A stretch of DNA of 64,000 bases from assembly GCF_002878395.1 (NCBI RefSeq), contig NC_061115.1, positions 89,880,080 through 89,944,079 of the forward strand, written 5' to 3'. Shown here in pieces: positions 22,691-33,053 of the stretch. The position numbers and the translations under genes are program-made. Each line of letters begins with the position of its first letter. Position 1 is the first letter of the stretch. The notes beneath the pieces are model-generated. The model had not been told where the DNA came from. It searched no databases and worked only from the letters and a program-made list of their open reading frames with translations. The DNA comes from Capsicum annuum. Taxonomy: Eukaryota; Streptophyta; Magnoliopsida; Solanales; Solanaceae.

Positions 22691-23316
22691 ATGGAAGAAT
22701 ATTTAAATAAAGAAGAAACAGATTAAAAAATAATATTTGATAGTCATATATTTGATGAAATAAATGGAAAAGAATTAGATTTAAGTGCAGAAAAAATATT
22801 TAAAATACCAACAATAAAAACATATTTAGTAGAAGAAAAGAAGAATACTACGTAGTAAGTCAAAAAGAATATATAATAGATTGTAGATATGTAAAAGGAA
22901 GAGCTAGTATACCACTAGTAACAAAAAGAATAATTAATAAATATATAAACGATATAAAAAGTAAAGATCCAATAAAATATGTACACCTTGGAGGAACAGA
23001 GATATTGATAAAGCATGTTTTAGAGAAGGAATAGATACACCAACAAAATTATACCTAGCAGATGATAGAATTATAAAACCTATAGAAAAAAATATAATAA
23101 CTGCCATAAAAGGAAATTTAACATACCAAAAATTTAAATTTATAATAAGTGCAAATTATTCAGTAGCAATAACAGATAAAAATATAGATAAATCATTAGT
23201 ATTATATTGGAAAATATCAGGAATAGAACTAATCCCAGGAAGTAAAATATTTACAGAAAGATGTAAAAATCTATATGTATTAACAACAAAACATAAAATA
23301 ACGGGAAAAAAATAAA
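22691..23316 (+). pseudogene. Pararetroviral movement protein (30K superfamily), broken
   Basis: Conceptual translation shows a caulimovirid movement-protein pattern: IFKIPTIKTY near the start, an HLGG block, an LYLADDR block, a YWKISG block and RCKNLYVLT near the end. In the living virus family this protein opens plasmodesmata for cell-to-cell spread. Breaks seen: an in-frame stop 11 codons after the ATG (22724-22726) and frameshifts near 22845 and 23015. The likely end is a stop near 23314. Length, about 205 codons, is shorter than most movement-protein regions. Confidence 0.75.
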
Positions 23317-23529
23317 ATTAACAAAATACAAATAGAAAGTCCTTTCAAACAGTTTGTAAAAACAATTGATAATAATGATTATAGTTATAGAGACATAGAT
23401 ATAGAAGAAAATTTAGAAATAATAAATGATAGAATAAGTACAACAAAAAGAATAGCTTATGAAAAACCAGAATCATCAAGTTCATCAAAAAGAACAAGTT
23501 ATGAAACAAGTTCGACAACTAATTTAAAC

Positions 23530-23890
23530 CAATATTACATAACAGGAACAATAAATGAAAAAGAATATTTAATACTCTTAAATACAGGACAAGAAGAAAA
23601 TTATATAGTAAGATATCTAATAAAAAATGAGGAAATAAAATCTAATAATAATATATGCCCAGATCTACCAAGAAGTTTAATAAATACCAAAAATATAGCA
23701 GAAAAAAAATAACAATAGGAGTTAGAAAAATAAAAATAGAATTTGAAATAAAGAAAAAAAATATAAAAAGCAGACATAATATTAGGAATAAAATGGCTAG
23801 AACAAGTAAAACCATACAATATAGAATATACACAATTGTCTATAACATACAACAGAGAGAAATTATTCTTAAGAAGAGCTTTAATATGAT
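23530..23890 (+). pseudogene. First retropepsin-like module, active site lost
   Basis: After a Ser-rich linker the translation reads YYITGTINEKEYLILLNTGQ, which has the layout of a viral aspartic protease start but with Asn-Thr-Gly instead of Asp-Thr-Gly. About 80 codons later an LGIKWLEQV block resembles the C-terminal strand and helix of the same fold. Stops after about 23709 and a frameshift near 23780 break it. The Asp-to-Asn change is a single G-to-A difference. It may be a decayed protease or a different domain of protease-like fold. Confidence 0.5.
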
Positions 23891-23950
23891 ATGAAAATAT
23901 ATGTATATTGAAGATAGTAGTAGAAGGGTATTAACGTAGATATTATACGC

Positions 23951-24207
23951 CTATGATAGATACAGGAGCAGAAGCTAATTTATGTAGATATAATTGTTTA
24001 CCAAAAAGTAAATGGGATAAATTAAAGACACCAATAATAGTTAAAGAATTTAATAACGAAGGAATCTTAATTATTTATAAAGCTAAGAATGTAAAAACAC
24101 AAGTATGGGATAAAATATTAAAAATAAAAGAAATATATAATTATGAGCTAACATCAAAAGATATGCTTTTAGGAATGCCGTTTTTAGATAAATTATACAA
24201 CATATAA
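23951..24207 (+). pseudogene. Pararetroviral aspartic protease module with intact DTGA
   Basis: An open stretch of 84 codons starts MIDTGAEANLC, a canonical retropepsin active site. It ends with LLGMPFLDKL, matching the G-x-PFL block at the end of retropepsins. The enzyme would process the viral polyprotein. It follows a first, similarly laid-out module after only 60 bases, which is unusual. It ends at a stop (24205-24207). The next 300 bases before RT are degenerate and include a short tandem duplication around TTTTCAATAAATAA (about 24375 and 24406). Confidence 0.75.
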
Positions 24208-24511
24208 TAATTAGAACGGATTGGTGATTTACAACACCATGTAACCAGAAAGTAAGAGCAAAAAGAGTTACTAATAAAATATGAAAGAAAATTGATTGGA
24301 TAGAAGGGAGTGAAAAAATTACACAAAAATTAAAAAATATAAAAAATACTGAAGATACAATAGAACTAGTCGTATTTTCAATAAATAAAAAGGAAATAAT
24401 TATATTTTCAATAAATAAGATAGAAATAATTAAGAAAAAAATTAGAACAATTATATAGTGAAGATCCATTAAAAGGATGGAAAAAACATAAAACTACTAT
24501 AAAAAATTGAA

Positions 24512-25195
24512 TTGATAGATAAAAATAGCATAATAACTCAAAAACCATTAACATATAATTTTGATGATTTAAAAGAATTTAAAATGCACATAGAAAAATT
24601 ATTAGAAAAACAATATATACAAAATAGTAATAGTAAACATAATAGTCCAGCATTTATAGTAAATAAACATAGTGAACAAAAAAAAAGAAAAAAGTAGGAT
24701 GGTTATTGATTATAGAAATTTAAATGCAAAAACTATGACATATAATTACCCAATACCAAATAAGTTATTAAAAATAAGACAAATACAAGGATATAATTAC
24801 TTTAGTAAATTTGATTGTAAATCAGGATTTTACCATTTAAAGTTAGAAGAAGAATCTAAGGAATTAACCGCATTTACGGTACCACAAGGATTTTATGATT
24901 GGAATGTACTACCATTTGGATATAAAAATGCACCAGGTAGATATCAACATTTTATGGATAGTTATTTTAAACAATTACCTAATTGTATAGTATACATAGA
25001 TGATATACTATTATATACAAAAACAAAAGAAGAACATTTAAAGTTATTAGAACAATTTACAGATATACTAGAAAATTCGGGAATAAGTTTAAGTGAGAAG
25101 AAAACTGAAATTATGAAAAATCAAATAGAATTTTTAGGAATACAAATAGATAAAACTGGAGTAAAAATACAACAACATATAGTACAATTTACATT
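24512..25195 (+). pseudogene. Pararetroviral reverse transcriptase, truncated
   Basis: Two overlapping frames (24512-24697 and 24672-25202) together cover the finger and palm of a caulimovirid RT: VIDYRNLNAKT, FSKFDCKSGFYHLKL, LPFGYKNAPGRYQ and the catalytic YIDDILLY (24993-25016, both aspartates at 24999-25004 intact), then EIEFLGIQ-like thumb sequence. There is a frameshift near 24680. Coding similarity stops at about 25195, so thumb end and RNase H are absent. RT identity is very firm; pararetrovirus rather than gypsy follows from the movement protein and lack of LTR or integrase. Confidence 0.88.
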
Positions 25196-25197
25196 TG

Positions 25198-25303
25198 GTT
25201 AATCAATTTGAAAACTATTTTTATCAATATTTGAGTTGCTTCGGCTACATCTTCAAAATACTTATCTTTGCCTAAAGCCTGCCATATATCTCTACTTCCT
25301 AAA
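25198..25303 (-). other. Exon-like minus-strand ORF at the viral junction
   Basis: The minus strand after TCATTTTAG (25304-25312) is open for about 35 codons, reading SRDIWQALGKDKYFEDVAEA and then a Leu/Ile-rich end up to the viral boundary. Protein-like composition, a plausible acceptor and termination at the viral edge suggest a disrupted exon. I do not recognise it, and the case is weak because the ORF is short. Confidence 0.25.
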
Positions 25304-25309
25304 ATGAAG

Positions 25310-25980
25310 ATTTTTTTTTTAAAAAAAAATAGTATTATTGGCTTTCTAGAAGTCTTCCCAAATTGACTAGTACATCTCTTGCAATTACATTAATTGATGA
25401 TCCTATTTAATCAATAATAGTTTGACCCCAACATAGGAGTGGTGGGAATTATTGAAATTGGCCATGCTAAATTTTTTTCTTACATCTCCAAAGAGGGGAT
25501 AATGAGTTCAGTGAAAAGTAGGAATATATTGACGGATAGAAAATGAGAAATTAATGGTCTCCACTTTTTTTGGATGGAATGTAAGAACCTGACAGAAACT
25601 ATATTCCTCGCATTCAAAGATATTGTCTAATTTAAAGAAAGAATAGAATCACCCATCTTTACTTCTATCTTCTTTACTAAAGAGGAAACTTTTAATCCTA
25701 ACTTGATGATGCAAGTGAGAATTATTAACTAGACGACTACCTTTATCATAATCACTCAAGTGAACAAGCCTTTTCTACTTCAAAATTGACTTGGCTTACA
25801 ATATATTTCTTCTTCATTATGCATGTCTATGCAACTGAAACCGAAATGAGATTGTCTCTGCAATATTCATTCATTTCATGCATGTGCCAGCTTTGTGATA
25901 GAAAGATGCAATTTCGGATCTTCCATCTGTCCCCTTTACTGCTCGATGCTGCTACTTTCATGTTATTACATTTTCATTTA
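25310..25980. other. Intergenic sequence
   Basis: Non-coding; it includes a T12/A9 run at about 25311-25330. It would contain the 3' untranslated region of the minus-strand gene at 25981-26868, but I see no clear polyadenylation hexamer. Confidence 0.4.
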
Positions 25981-26868
25981 CTAAACTATGCTCAAATTCT
26001 CCTCTTTCTTTTCCCCAGACATTTTCTCTAGCATCTCCTTGTAGCTATACTTGCAAAGATTGACATTATAAGTCGCTTCAGTTTCAATTGGTTTGATAAT
26101 TACATCTTCATGGGAATCAAATAATGGAGATGAAACCGCATCCTCGAATGGATCACAAGTTGATGAGCATGCAGGGCTTATTGCTTCTTCAATGGGTTGA
26201 ATTTCTGATCGAAGAACCTTTTTCTCACCCACCCCACATTCTGATTTTTCATTTTCCATGAATTGTTCTTGTGACGCATCAAAGTTAGGAAATTGGCTGA
26301 AATGCTTGACGTCTTTTACTGTTGATTCTTCTTCGAGATCTTGATCACTGTGATACATATCAATCGTTATCTCTTTTTCTCTAGCATTCTTTGACCCCCA
26401 ACTAGTCAAACACGAAATCCAGAAATTCAACCTAGCAATAAGTTGAGCCAGTGCCCAATCAAGAAATGGAACTTGATGAATAATCATAGGCAGCTTTTCT
26501 ATGGTATCATGAAATTTTCCTGGTAGGCATTCTGCTACGCAAGCTAGCTCATCGATCTTATCAAACAATCTGGACGACGGTGGAAACAACTTTTCTATCA
26601 CAATTTCTGAAGTAAGTGCACAATTGTCTACGAAAGAGAGGACTGATAACCATTGAAACTCCATGGCGTATAAAATTGGCATTATATGCTTCATACGTAC
26701 AGCTATTTTATTTATTAATGATCCAATAGGTCCATTAAAATCCTCTATTTTTCTGCAGGCAATGTGGATTATTTCAAAGATTGAAGCGATACAAGTGTAT
26801 AATGGACGACGTCTCTGCATTTTTTGTGTTGCTAAATTTGATACCTGAAACTGGAAATTGAATGCCAT
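25981..26868 (-). CDS. Uncharacterised plant protein, 295 aa, intact single exon
   Basis: This is the only long intact ORF in the window. An in-frame TAA lies immediately before the ATG (26869-26871), so the start is fixed; TAG at 25981 ends it. Residues 1-25 are basic. Residues 25-160 are mostly helical and hydrophobic, with conserved-looking aromatic and proline positions (GPIGSLINKIAVRMKHIMPI at 46-65, FPPSSRLFDKIDEL near 95-108). A hydrophobic stretch at 133-154 (VPFLDWALAQLIARLNFWIS) could be amphipathic or membrane-associated. Residues 165-280 are acidic and probably disordered. No signal peptide. I cannot name a family or function. Balanced composition and freedom from stops argue for a real host gene, although expression is unproven and a retained pseudogene is possible. 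It is flanked by a viral fossil and a MITE. Confidence 0.7.
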   Translation of the reverse strand: MAFNFQFQVSNLATQKMQRRRPLYTCIASIFEIIHIACRKIEDFNGPIGSLINKIAVRMKHIMPILYAMEFQWLSVLSFVDNCALTSEIVIEKLFPPSSRLFDKIDELACVAECLPGKFHDTIEKLPMIIHQVPFLDWALAQLIARLNFWISCLTSWGSKNAREKEITIDMYHSDQDLEEESTVKDVKHFSQFPNFDASQEQFMENEKSECGVGEKKVLRSEIQPIEEAISPACSSTCDPFEDAVSSPLFDSHEDVIIKPIETEATYNVNLCKYSYKEMLEKMSGEKKEENLSIV

Positions 26869-27474
26869 TTAAAGGGATTCATGGCATGCGTGGCTAAATT
26901 CAGATTAAAAGAATGAAATAACAAACATTTGGTGGAAGAGATGCTTTCTTAGTATTTACTTTCGATGTAAATGGGACACTGCACTTGACCAATCTTTCGG
27001 CAATCCTCCAAACAAAATAAAGATTTTCATGATTTACATGCATAATAATATGTAGTAGTTTTCCATGTCACTTTTATTTTACCTTCCCTTGTCGGTGAAT
27101 TAAAATTGCGAATATTTTAAAAAAGTTGTAGAAGAAATGAAGATAGATCTTGAGGAATTGGTTGAATCTATTTGTGAGTTGGAGGTTGGCATCACTTATA
27201 GCAATTCCACGGTTAAGAGTCCCCACATTTAGTTGTGATAACCATCAGAATATATATCGCAATTTCCTTCTCTTACTCAATTGCTTTATTTTATGTAATT
27301 TAATATGATGACTAATTTTGTGGATCATTGATGATTGAAATCCTTCAACTGGTGTCAATAAACTTTTAGCTTTAGATAAAAGCGAGAGAAGATTGTTTTA
27401 CGTTGGTATGCATTCATAATCAGTTGTTACTAGCCCTACGAGACAAATAGAATGTCCGTAAGAGTGCTTTTATA
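26869..27474. other. Upstream region of the 295-aa gene
   Basis: No coding signal. It would hold the promoter and 5' leader of the minus-strand gene, but I do not see a convincing TATA box, so no element is placed. Confidence 0.4.
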
Positions 27475-27740
27475 CTCCCTCTTTCTATATTAGTTGACTC
27501 CTATAGACTTAACACTCCCATTAAGAAAAATATTTATTAGGAGTCTATTTTACCCAATTAGACTTGTTAATTATACTTTGAAAATATAAATTTGAATATA
27601 TATACAACTTGTTTTGTCATTTAATGATAAGGGTATTATTGGAAGAACATATTAAAATTCTCTTGATTTCATCAATAAAACAACTAAATTGAAACAAATA
27701 TTTTTAAAAAAGAAGCTCAACTAAAATGAAACAGTTGGAG
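27475..27740. mobile_element. Stowaway-like MITE, 266 bp
   Basis: It begins CTCCCTCTTTCTATATTAG and ends with the inverted counterpart (..CAACTAAAATGAAACAGTTGGAG), flanked by TA on each side (27473-27474, 27741-27742). The CTCCCTC-type terminal repeat, TA target and A/T-rich non-coding centre are the marks of Stowaway (Tc1/mariner-derived) MITEs. The termini have diverged at several positions. Confidence 0.8.
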
Positions 27741-27889
27741 TATATATTAGTTTTTGAAAACATGTGTTGCGCGTGTTTCGTGTTACTAATTTTTATGTAC
27801 ACGTTTATTAAACGATTAAAATTCCATGAAAATATGTGTGCAATGATTATTAAAATGTAATAATTACAAATAAATCTTGAGGTCGATTT

Positions 27890-29110
27890 GAAAAGTCACC
27901 TGATTATTGCAATTGGTGTAATTACTTCGATAATATTTATCAGCCTAATATTTACACAACCTAATAATTAAGATGGTCTATTTGTTCTGCACAATGTAAT
28001 TACTACAAGTGTACTGTTTGACTGCACATGTATAATTAAATGATTATATTAAATTTTTAAAATAAAAGTTAATCATCAAAAACTATACATTTGTATTCGA
28101 TAAATAAGAGCCTTTAGGAATGATAGTAAATTAAATATTCAGAGGTGTGTGTGTGTATTTTTAAGAAATATATCAATTAATAAATATATGTTCTTATCTC
28201 ATATTGTAAAAAAATGATGTATATTTTTTAAAGTAGTATATTTTAATTAAATTAATTTTAAAAATTAAAAGTACATGATTTTTAAGAACATCCTGAAATA
28301 CGTATTTGAGAAAAAAATTAATATTACAAATATAATGTCATAAAATTATTAAAATATTTGACAAAAAGATAATCTATCAATTTTGGCTAAAAAATGAATG
28401 AATTGCAATTTGAAATATCAGGTCAATACTAGTAAAACAAATAAATTGAAAGTGAAAATCTAACATAAGTTAAAAATTCAAAATAAAAAAAGTTATGATA
28501 ATACTAGTTTGTCAAATTTCTACATAACATACATAATATGTATCCAAAGAAACGGAAATGTAAGTCTATAACTTTATTCAACAATGAATTCTACTTTAAT
28601 TTAATAATTAGAATACTAAAAAAATTATGATAAATGAAAAAATAACATAAAATAAAAAAAATAAAAAAGGTATTACAAAAAAGGCATGAAATAGCAAGTA
28701 ACGTTTTGGGAAAAGAGAAGGAAATAAAATATAAATGATATAAAATAAAAAAATATTTTTTAACAAAAATTAGAATAATAAAATTAAAAAGAATTTAAAA
28801 TAATACATATAAAAATAAATTAAAACCATAAAAATAAAAGTAGAAATAAAAGAAAGAATTTAAAATAATACATATAAAAATAAATTAAAACCAGAAAAAT
28901 TAAAATAGAAATAAAAGAAAGAAATTAAAAGGTTACCAAGTTGTAATTACACCATATAATTACCATCAATTCACACCCTCCCTCCCCTCCCTCTCCCCCG
29001 TGAATTGTAAAGTGTAATTCACCCCTGCCAATTACATCAATTTACCGATTGACCAAGTAATTACATGGCCAACAAAACATGTCAAATTGTGTAATTACAC
29101 CCAACTATAC
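27890..29110. repeat. Very AT-rich block with inverted TAATTAC-type arms
   Basis: GTAATTAC motifs cluster at 27900-28000 and in inverted, partly matching form at 28940-29110 (for instance AGTAATTACAT followed by AACAAA in the right arm, and its complement in the left arm). The centre is over 80 percent A/T by eye and non-coding. It may be a degenerate MITE or hAT-like non-autonomous element of about 1.2 kb. Arm identity is only partial. Confidence 0.35.
28791..28920 (+). repeat. 65-bp tandem duplication, A-rich
   Basis: Two adjacent copies, starting 28791 and 28856, both begin GAATTTAAAATAATACATAT and differ at only a few bases. Confidence 0.8.
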
Positions 29111-30769
29111 TAAATTCAATTCTCCACATAATTTTCTAAACATACCGTTGGAAATGTGACAAAAAACACCAAATGAATGTATAAAATTAATTTATTTTAT
29201 GCAACTAACTACAAAAATTGGATAATAGTTCGCAAACTACCAATAAAGTAATAGATGTATTATTTAAGCCCATAAAAAGATACAGACTTACAATAATGAT
29301 AAATTTATAGAAAATTAAATTAAAAAAGTCTAATATCTTAGCATCAGTACTCTTCTAAATAAATTTAAAAAATGGATCCAACGTACTCTTGCAAGCAAAA
29401 AAAATAACAAGATATAGAAACACTATTCATCGAAAGATCAATCTGACGTTTACAGTCAGGCAACAAATTAGGAATATCACAAAAAGGGAGAAAATCAATT
29501 CCAAATCAATCATTACGAACAAGAAAGGAAAAGGATCAAGAAGGACTAGTCAAATCCATCGTGGATATCAAAAATTAGCACGCAAATAAATAATCATGAT
29601 TATTTAATCCATTTTGAATCTATACAAGGTAAAGTTACAGAAAAATCAAAAAAGGAAAGAAATCATGTCACTCCAACATGCAAAGGAAATTTGGATCAAT
29701 CAAACTTCTTAGAAGGCAAGCTTTTAAGAAATCAGTAAAAATATTTGATTGAAAGAAACAACCTCGATTTTTTCTTTTAGTGCAAAAAGTAAACCTACAA
29801 ATGGAACTATAAAATCCAACAAGACAAACATATGGAATTGCACAACTTCACTTGAACATAAATATTATCTTGCTTTTATCTTTCATAAAACTTTGTACTC
29901 TAGTCGGTTTATAATTGTATCAAAAATATAAACATAGAGTAAATACGAGTTATACTAGTAGAGGTTGTATCACTGTTTTAATTTGATTAACATCCAGATT
30001 TAGTTGGAGAAAAAACCATCATGTAACCTCGATTTCTCAAGAAACTCTAAAGGAAACATTTGTAACCCAAGGATCTAGATGAGGCACCACATCACTAATT
30101 TAACAAATATAAAAAATTGTCTTAGTTTAATTTTTTCATCTCACTTTCCATACATTTTTGTTAAGATAACATTCAGGGAAGTCAATCCAGTCAAACAAAC
30201 AGTTAACTAGTTCTAAGATTTTTATTCACCCCTTCTAGACTTTTAATTTGTATCAGAGAAACTCTCAGTGTATTGTTGCTTAACAGCACATAAGAAAAAT
30301 CATATAGAAAATAAAAAAGTTCATGGCACCATTCTACAAGATGGACGCTAAAATGGACCTCCCTATTTCAACAGTCAACATTGCTTATTGGATTGAAAAT
30401 TTTTGGAATCTCTATCAATGCAACTAGCTTTTAAGAATGGGTCATAATATTCAAATGAATGTAACCTACTCGAGTAGTCACCGCAAAAGAATCCACAAGG
30501 GAATTCAATTGCAAAATTGATCTTAAAAATGTTAAATGGACTAAGGAACAATAAGAGGTAATTCAGACTTTCAAGGATTTGTGAGACAAACATATAGTCA
30601 CATATGAAGAAACTATTCTAGTAAAAGAAGCAAGAACTAGTTCTTTGGAAAATGAGTCTGAGATTTTCAAATGACTAATGAGTATAGTGTGAACTCCATG
30701 TCCTCCCAATTCAATAAAATCATTAGTGAACTATGATGTTTTGTAAGAATCCAACACTATATCTAAGAC
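29111..30769. other. AT-rich stretch without a supported gene
   Basis: Short ORFs here (29389, 29749, 30375) look random. Near 30220-30265 a CCCCTTCTAGACTTTTAAT stretch followed by TTGTATCAGAG resembles a decayed copia LTR end and primer site on the plus strand, and the 400 bases after it may be gag debris. Confidence 0.4.
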
Positions 30770-31640
30770 CTGATTCGGTACCAGGTCCTTGTATGAGGAA
30801 ATCAACAAAGAATAACAACAAAATAAAATTGACAGTAAAATAAATGATAAGGGATGTTTACGTGAAAACCTCCTCACTCAAGAGAGTAAAACCACAATCT
30901 ACCCTAGTAGAATTACACAAAAAACCTTCACTAAAACTTTGAGCAAATCTTTGATGATTACAATCTAGGAATTGACCTCTTAATCCCTACAAACTTGCAA
31001 TAAAACTATTGCAACACACTCTGAAAATACCTCTATTGTGAGCTCTCCATTATCTACCTCTAGCTATAAAAAACTCAAATTTGAACAAAAAGGTTAAACA
31101 AACTAATCACTGAAATCTCTAGAATAAGACGTGAGTTTGCACTTGTAAGATTAACACAAAACTTCAATCAACCTAGAAAAAAACATATATCACTTTGAGA
31201 AAGAGAGTTTTTAAATTATTGAGTCTTGTAATATCAAGTGAGGCCTTTACTTGAGAAACATTCTTTTGGATTCGTGCAAAAGCTTAAGCTTCTCTCTTGG
31301 TGAATAATGTATTTATATATAATGAGCATTAGTAGAGAAATTTCCACTTTGGTGGATGCCAGAAAATACCACTGAAAATTTTTCCACTAACATGTTGACA
31401 TTGACAAAAAAAGAATTTGACAACTAACACATAAGATAAATGCATGCATTCAAAAAAATGCACACTAGGCACCAGTTCAGATAACTGGTCCTTAGAATAA
31501 GTTATACAATCAATGAAACATGAGTAATAATCAAACATACATGGACCAGGTTCCAGTTATGAGGTTTTTCAATTATCAAAACATACACATAATATACATG
31601 ATAAGAACAAAGTTGTAACCCGGTGTTATTCCCCTTTTTG
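30770..31640 (-). repeat. Copia-like LTR, minus orientation (edges approximate)
   Basis: On the minus strand a purine tract with AAAAAGGGGAATAAC (about 31635-31621) precedes a non-coding block. That block contains a TATA-like TATATATAAATAC at about 31323-31311 and several copies of GGACC-GGT palindromic motifs like those of the 14-kb and 20-kb copia LTRs. This fits a 3' or solo LTR of a SIRE-like copia element. No partner LTR or coding region is seen. Confidence 0.45.
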
Positions 31641-31832
31641 ATGATGCCAAAATAGATCCTTTTGCATCACGTGTAGCTTGCAACTGTTTCTAGTTCTCCG
31701 ATCACCATGGAAGCCAACACCTAGCACAAGTTTTATTTTAAGTTCCACTTTTCAATTGCCTTTCACTAACCTTTCACTAATTATTTTTCCCTTCATTTGA
31801 AATCATTAAAAGAGGATCATAAAGATAGTTAG

Positions 31833-33053
31833 TGTAATGACCTAATCCATTATTACTACAAAATGTCTCGACTTATATAGGGTATGATATTTATCGGTAA
31901 TATAATCGCAAACTTGCATAGGAAAATACATGTTAAAAATTTCATAAATTAAAATCTTAGGGTTTGGCTGACGACATGATGTTATAGCGGGGTTTTCCCT
32001 ATATAGCAATGTTGCTATAGAAATACACGTGTCATTATAGGGATAGGACAAGACCAAAATTCCAGAATATCTTTTAATATTTCCCATCTCCTTTTTTAGT
32101 AATACAAAAAATGAAGAAGGCTCCCAAAAACCCTATTGTGGTTTTCTCCAAACCATAAAGCCATGTATATATATAGAGAGAGAGAGGGGAGATTAGGCTC
32201 GAATGGGGTAAAATCTATGAAATTCTTGGGGCTTTAACATCCGTATTCACTTGTATGATTTCACACTTTCATAGAAGCTTGTTCACATCCAAGTATGCTA
32301 GGTTAATTAAGTAGCCTAGTTTGTGGATAGAAAGCATGAATAGGACATTGATGGATAAAATATTTCATGATTACAACTTTAGGAATGATGTTTGAATGGA
32401 TAAATTGGATAAACCTGAGCAATAGGAGAAAAGGTGTTTGTATTATGCCATACTATTGATTTTACTACTTATATTATGTTTTATAATGTTATTGATTACT
32501 TATGATGTTATTAAGGTGGTGAATAATGAGTCACTCGTCGGAGTTAAACAAATGGTGAAATAGTAAAGAAGTGAGTGTTGGTGGATTTCTGACTAACCCA
32601 TATTAGTAACCAATAATAGATTGATTTAGGGTGTTGGATAGGGGTCCTAGATACTAACATAGGTTAGGTTGTGTAGCTTAATCCTATTTTTGTATTCATA
32701 CATATTAATTGTTCCCTAGTATTGCTTTATCAACGCACGATGTTAAGGAATGAAAAGTGGTAAAAATGCATGTTGGATTATGTAAGTGAGATTACATTTC
32801 AACGAATCTATATGTAAATCTTGTGATTATTACATAGTGTTGGTTAATATCACTATTTCATGATTATTATTATATTATATTATTTAGGTATGAGATGTAC
32901 CAGTATTTGGACATCTTCATGATATTTGGTGAAAAAAGCTTGGTAGACACTTGTGTCTGGGATATAGTACATGGTCAAAGTTCTTCCCCTACAGGTTATG
33001 ACTAGTAGGCTATCAATTACTATGTATGTTTAAGGTACAAGTATGTGTGATTA
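31833..33053 (+). repeat. Left part of an interrupted gypsy-type LTR
   Basis: It starts TGTAATGACCTAATCC and is non-coding. It is cut at 33053 by the next element; similar LTR-type sequence resumes at 47923. A block near 48480 resembles one at 37440 in the neighbouring LTR family (CCNATGATGC-TAC-AGTA). No primer site belonging to it is visible, so it may be a solo LTR. Confidence 0.5.

Larger units (their letters stand above)
22691..25195 (+). mobile_element. Endogenous pararetrovirus fragment (Caulimoviridae)
   Basis: An integrated, inactive caulimovirid sequence carries movement protein, two retropepsin-like modules and reverse transcriptase in one direction, with no LTRs and no integrase. 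The coding strand is extremely A-rich with A/T third positions, sharply unlike the neighbouring retrotransposons. This recalls the solendovirus-like and related endogenous viruses of Solanaceae, though genus cannot be settled here. Stops and frameshifts occur in every domain. No coat-protein zinc knuckle and no RNase H are visible, and similarity ends in RT at about 25195. It is described as a fossil only. Confidence 0.85.

Noticed and set aside
23601..24469. Minus-strand ORFs up to 128 codons, rich in Phe, Ile and Leu
   Set aside because: They are the antisense shadow of the A-rich viral coding strand, which carries the recognisable protease motifs.
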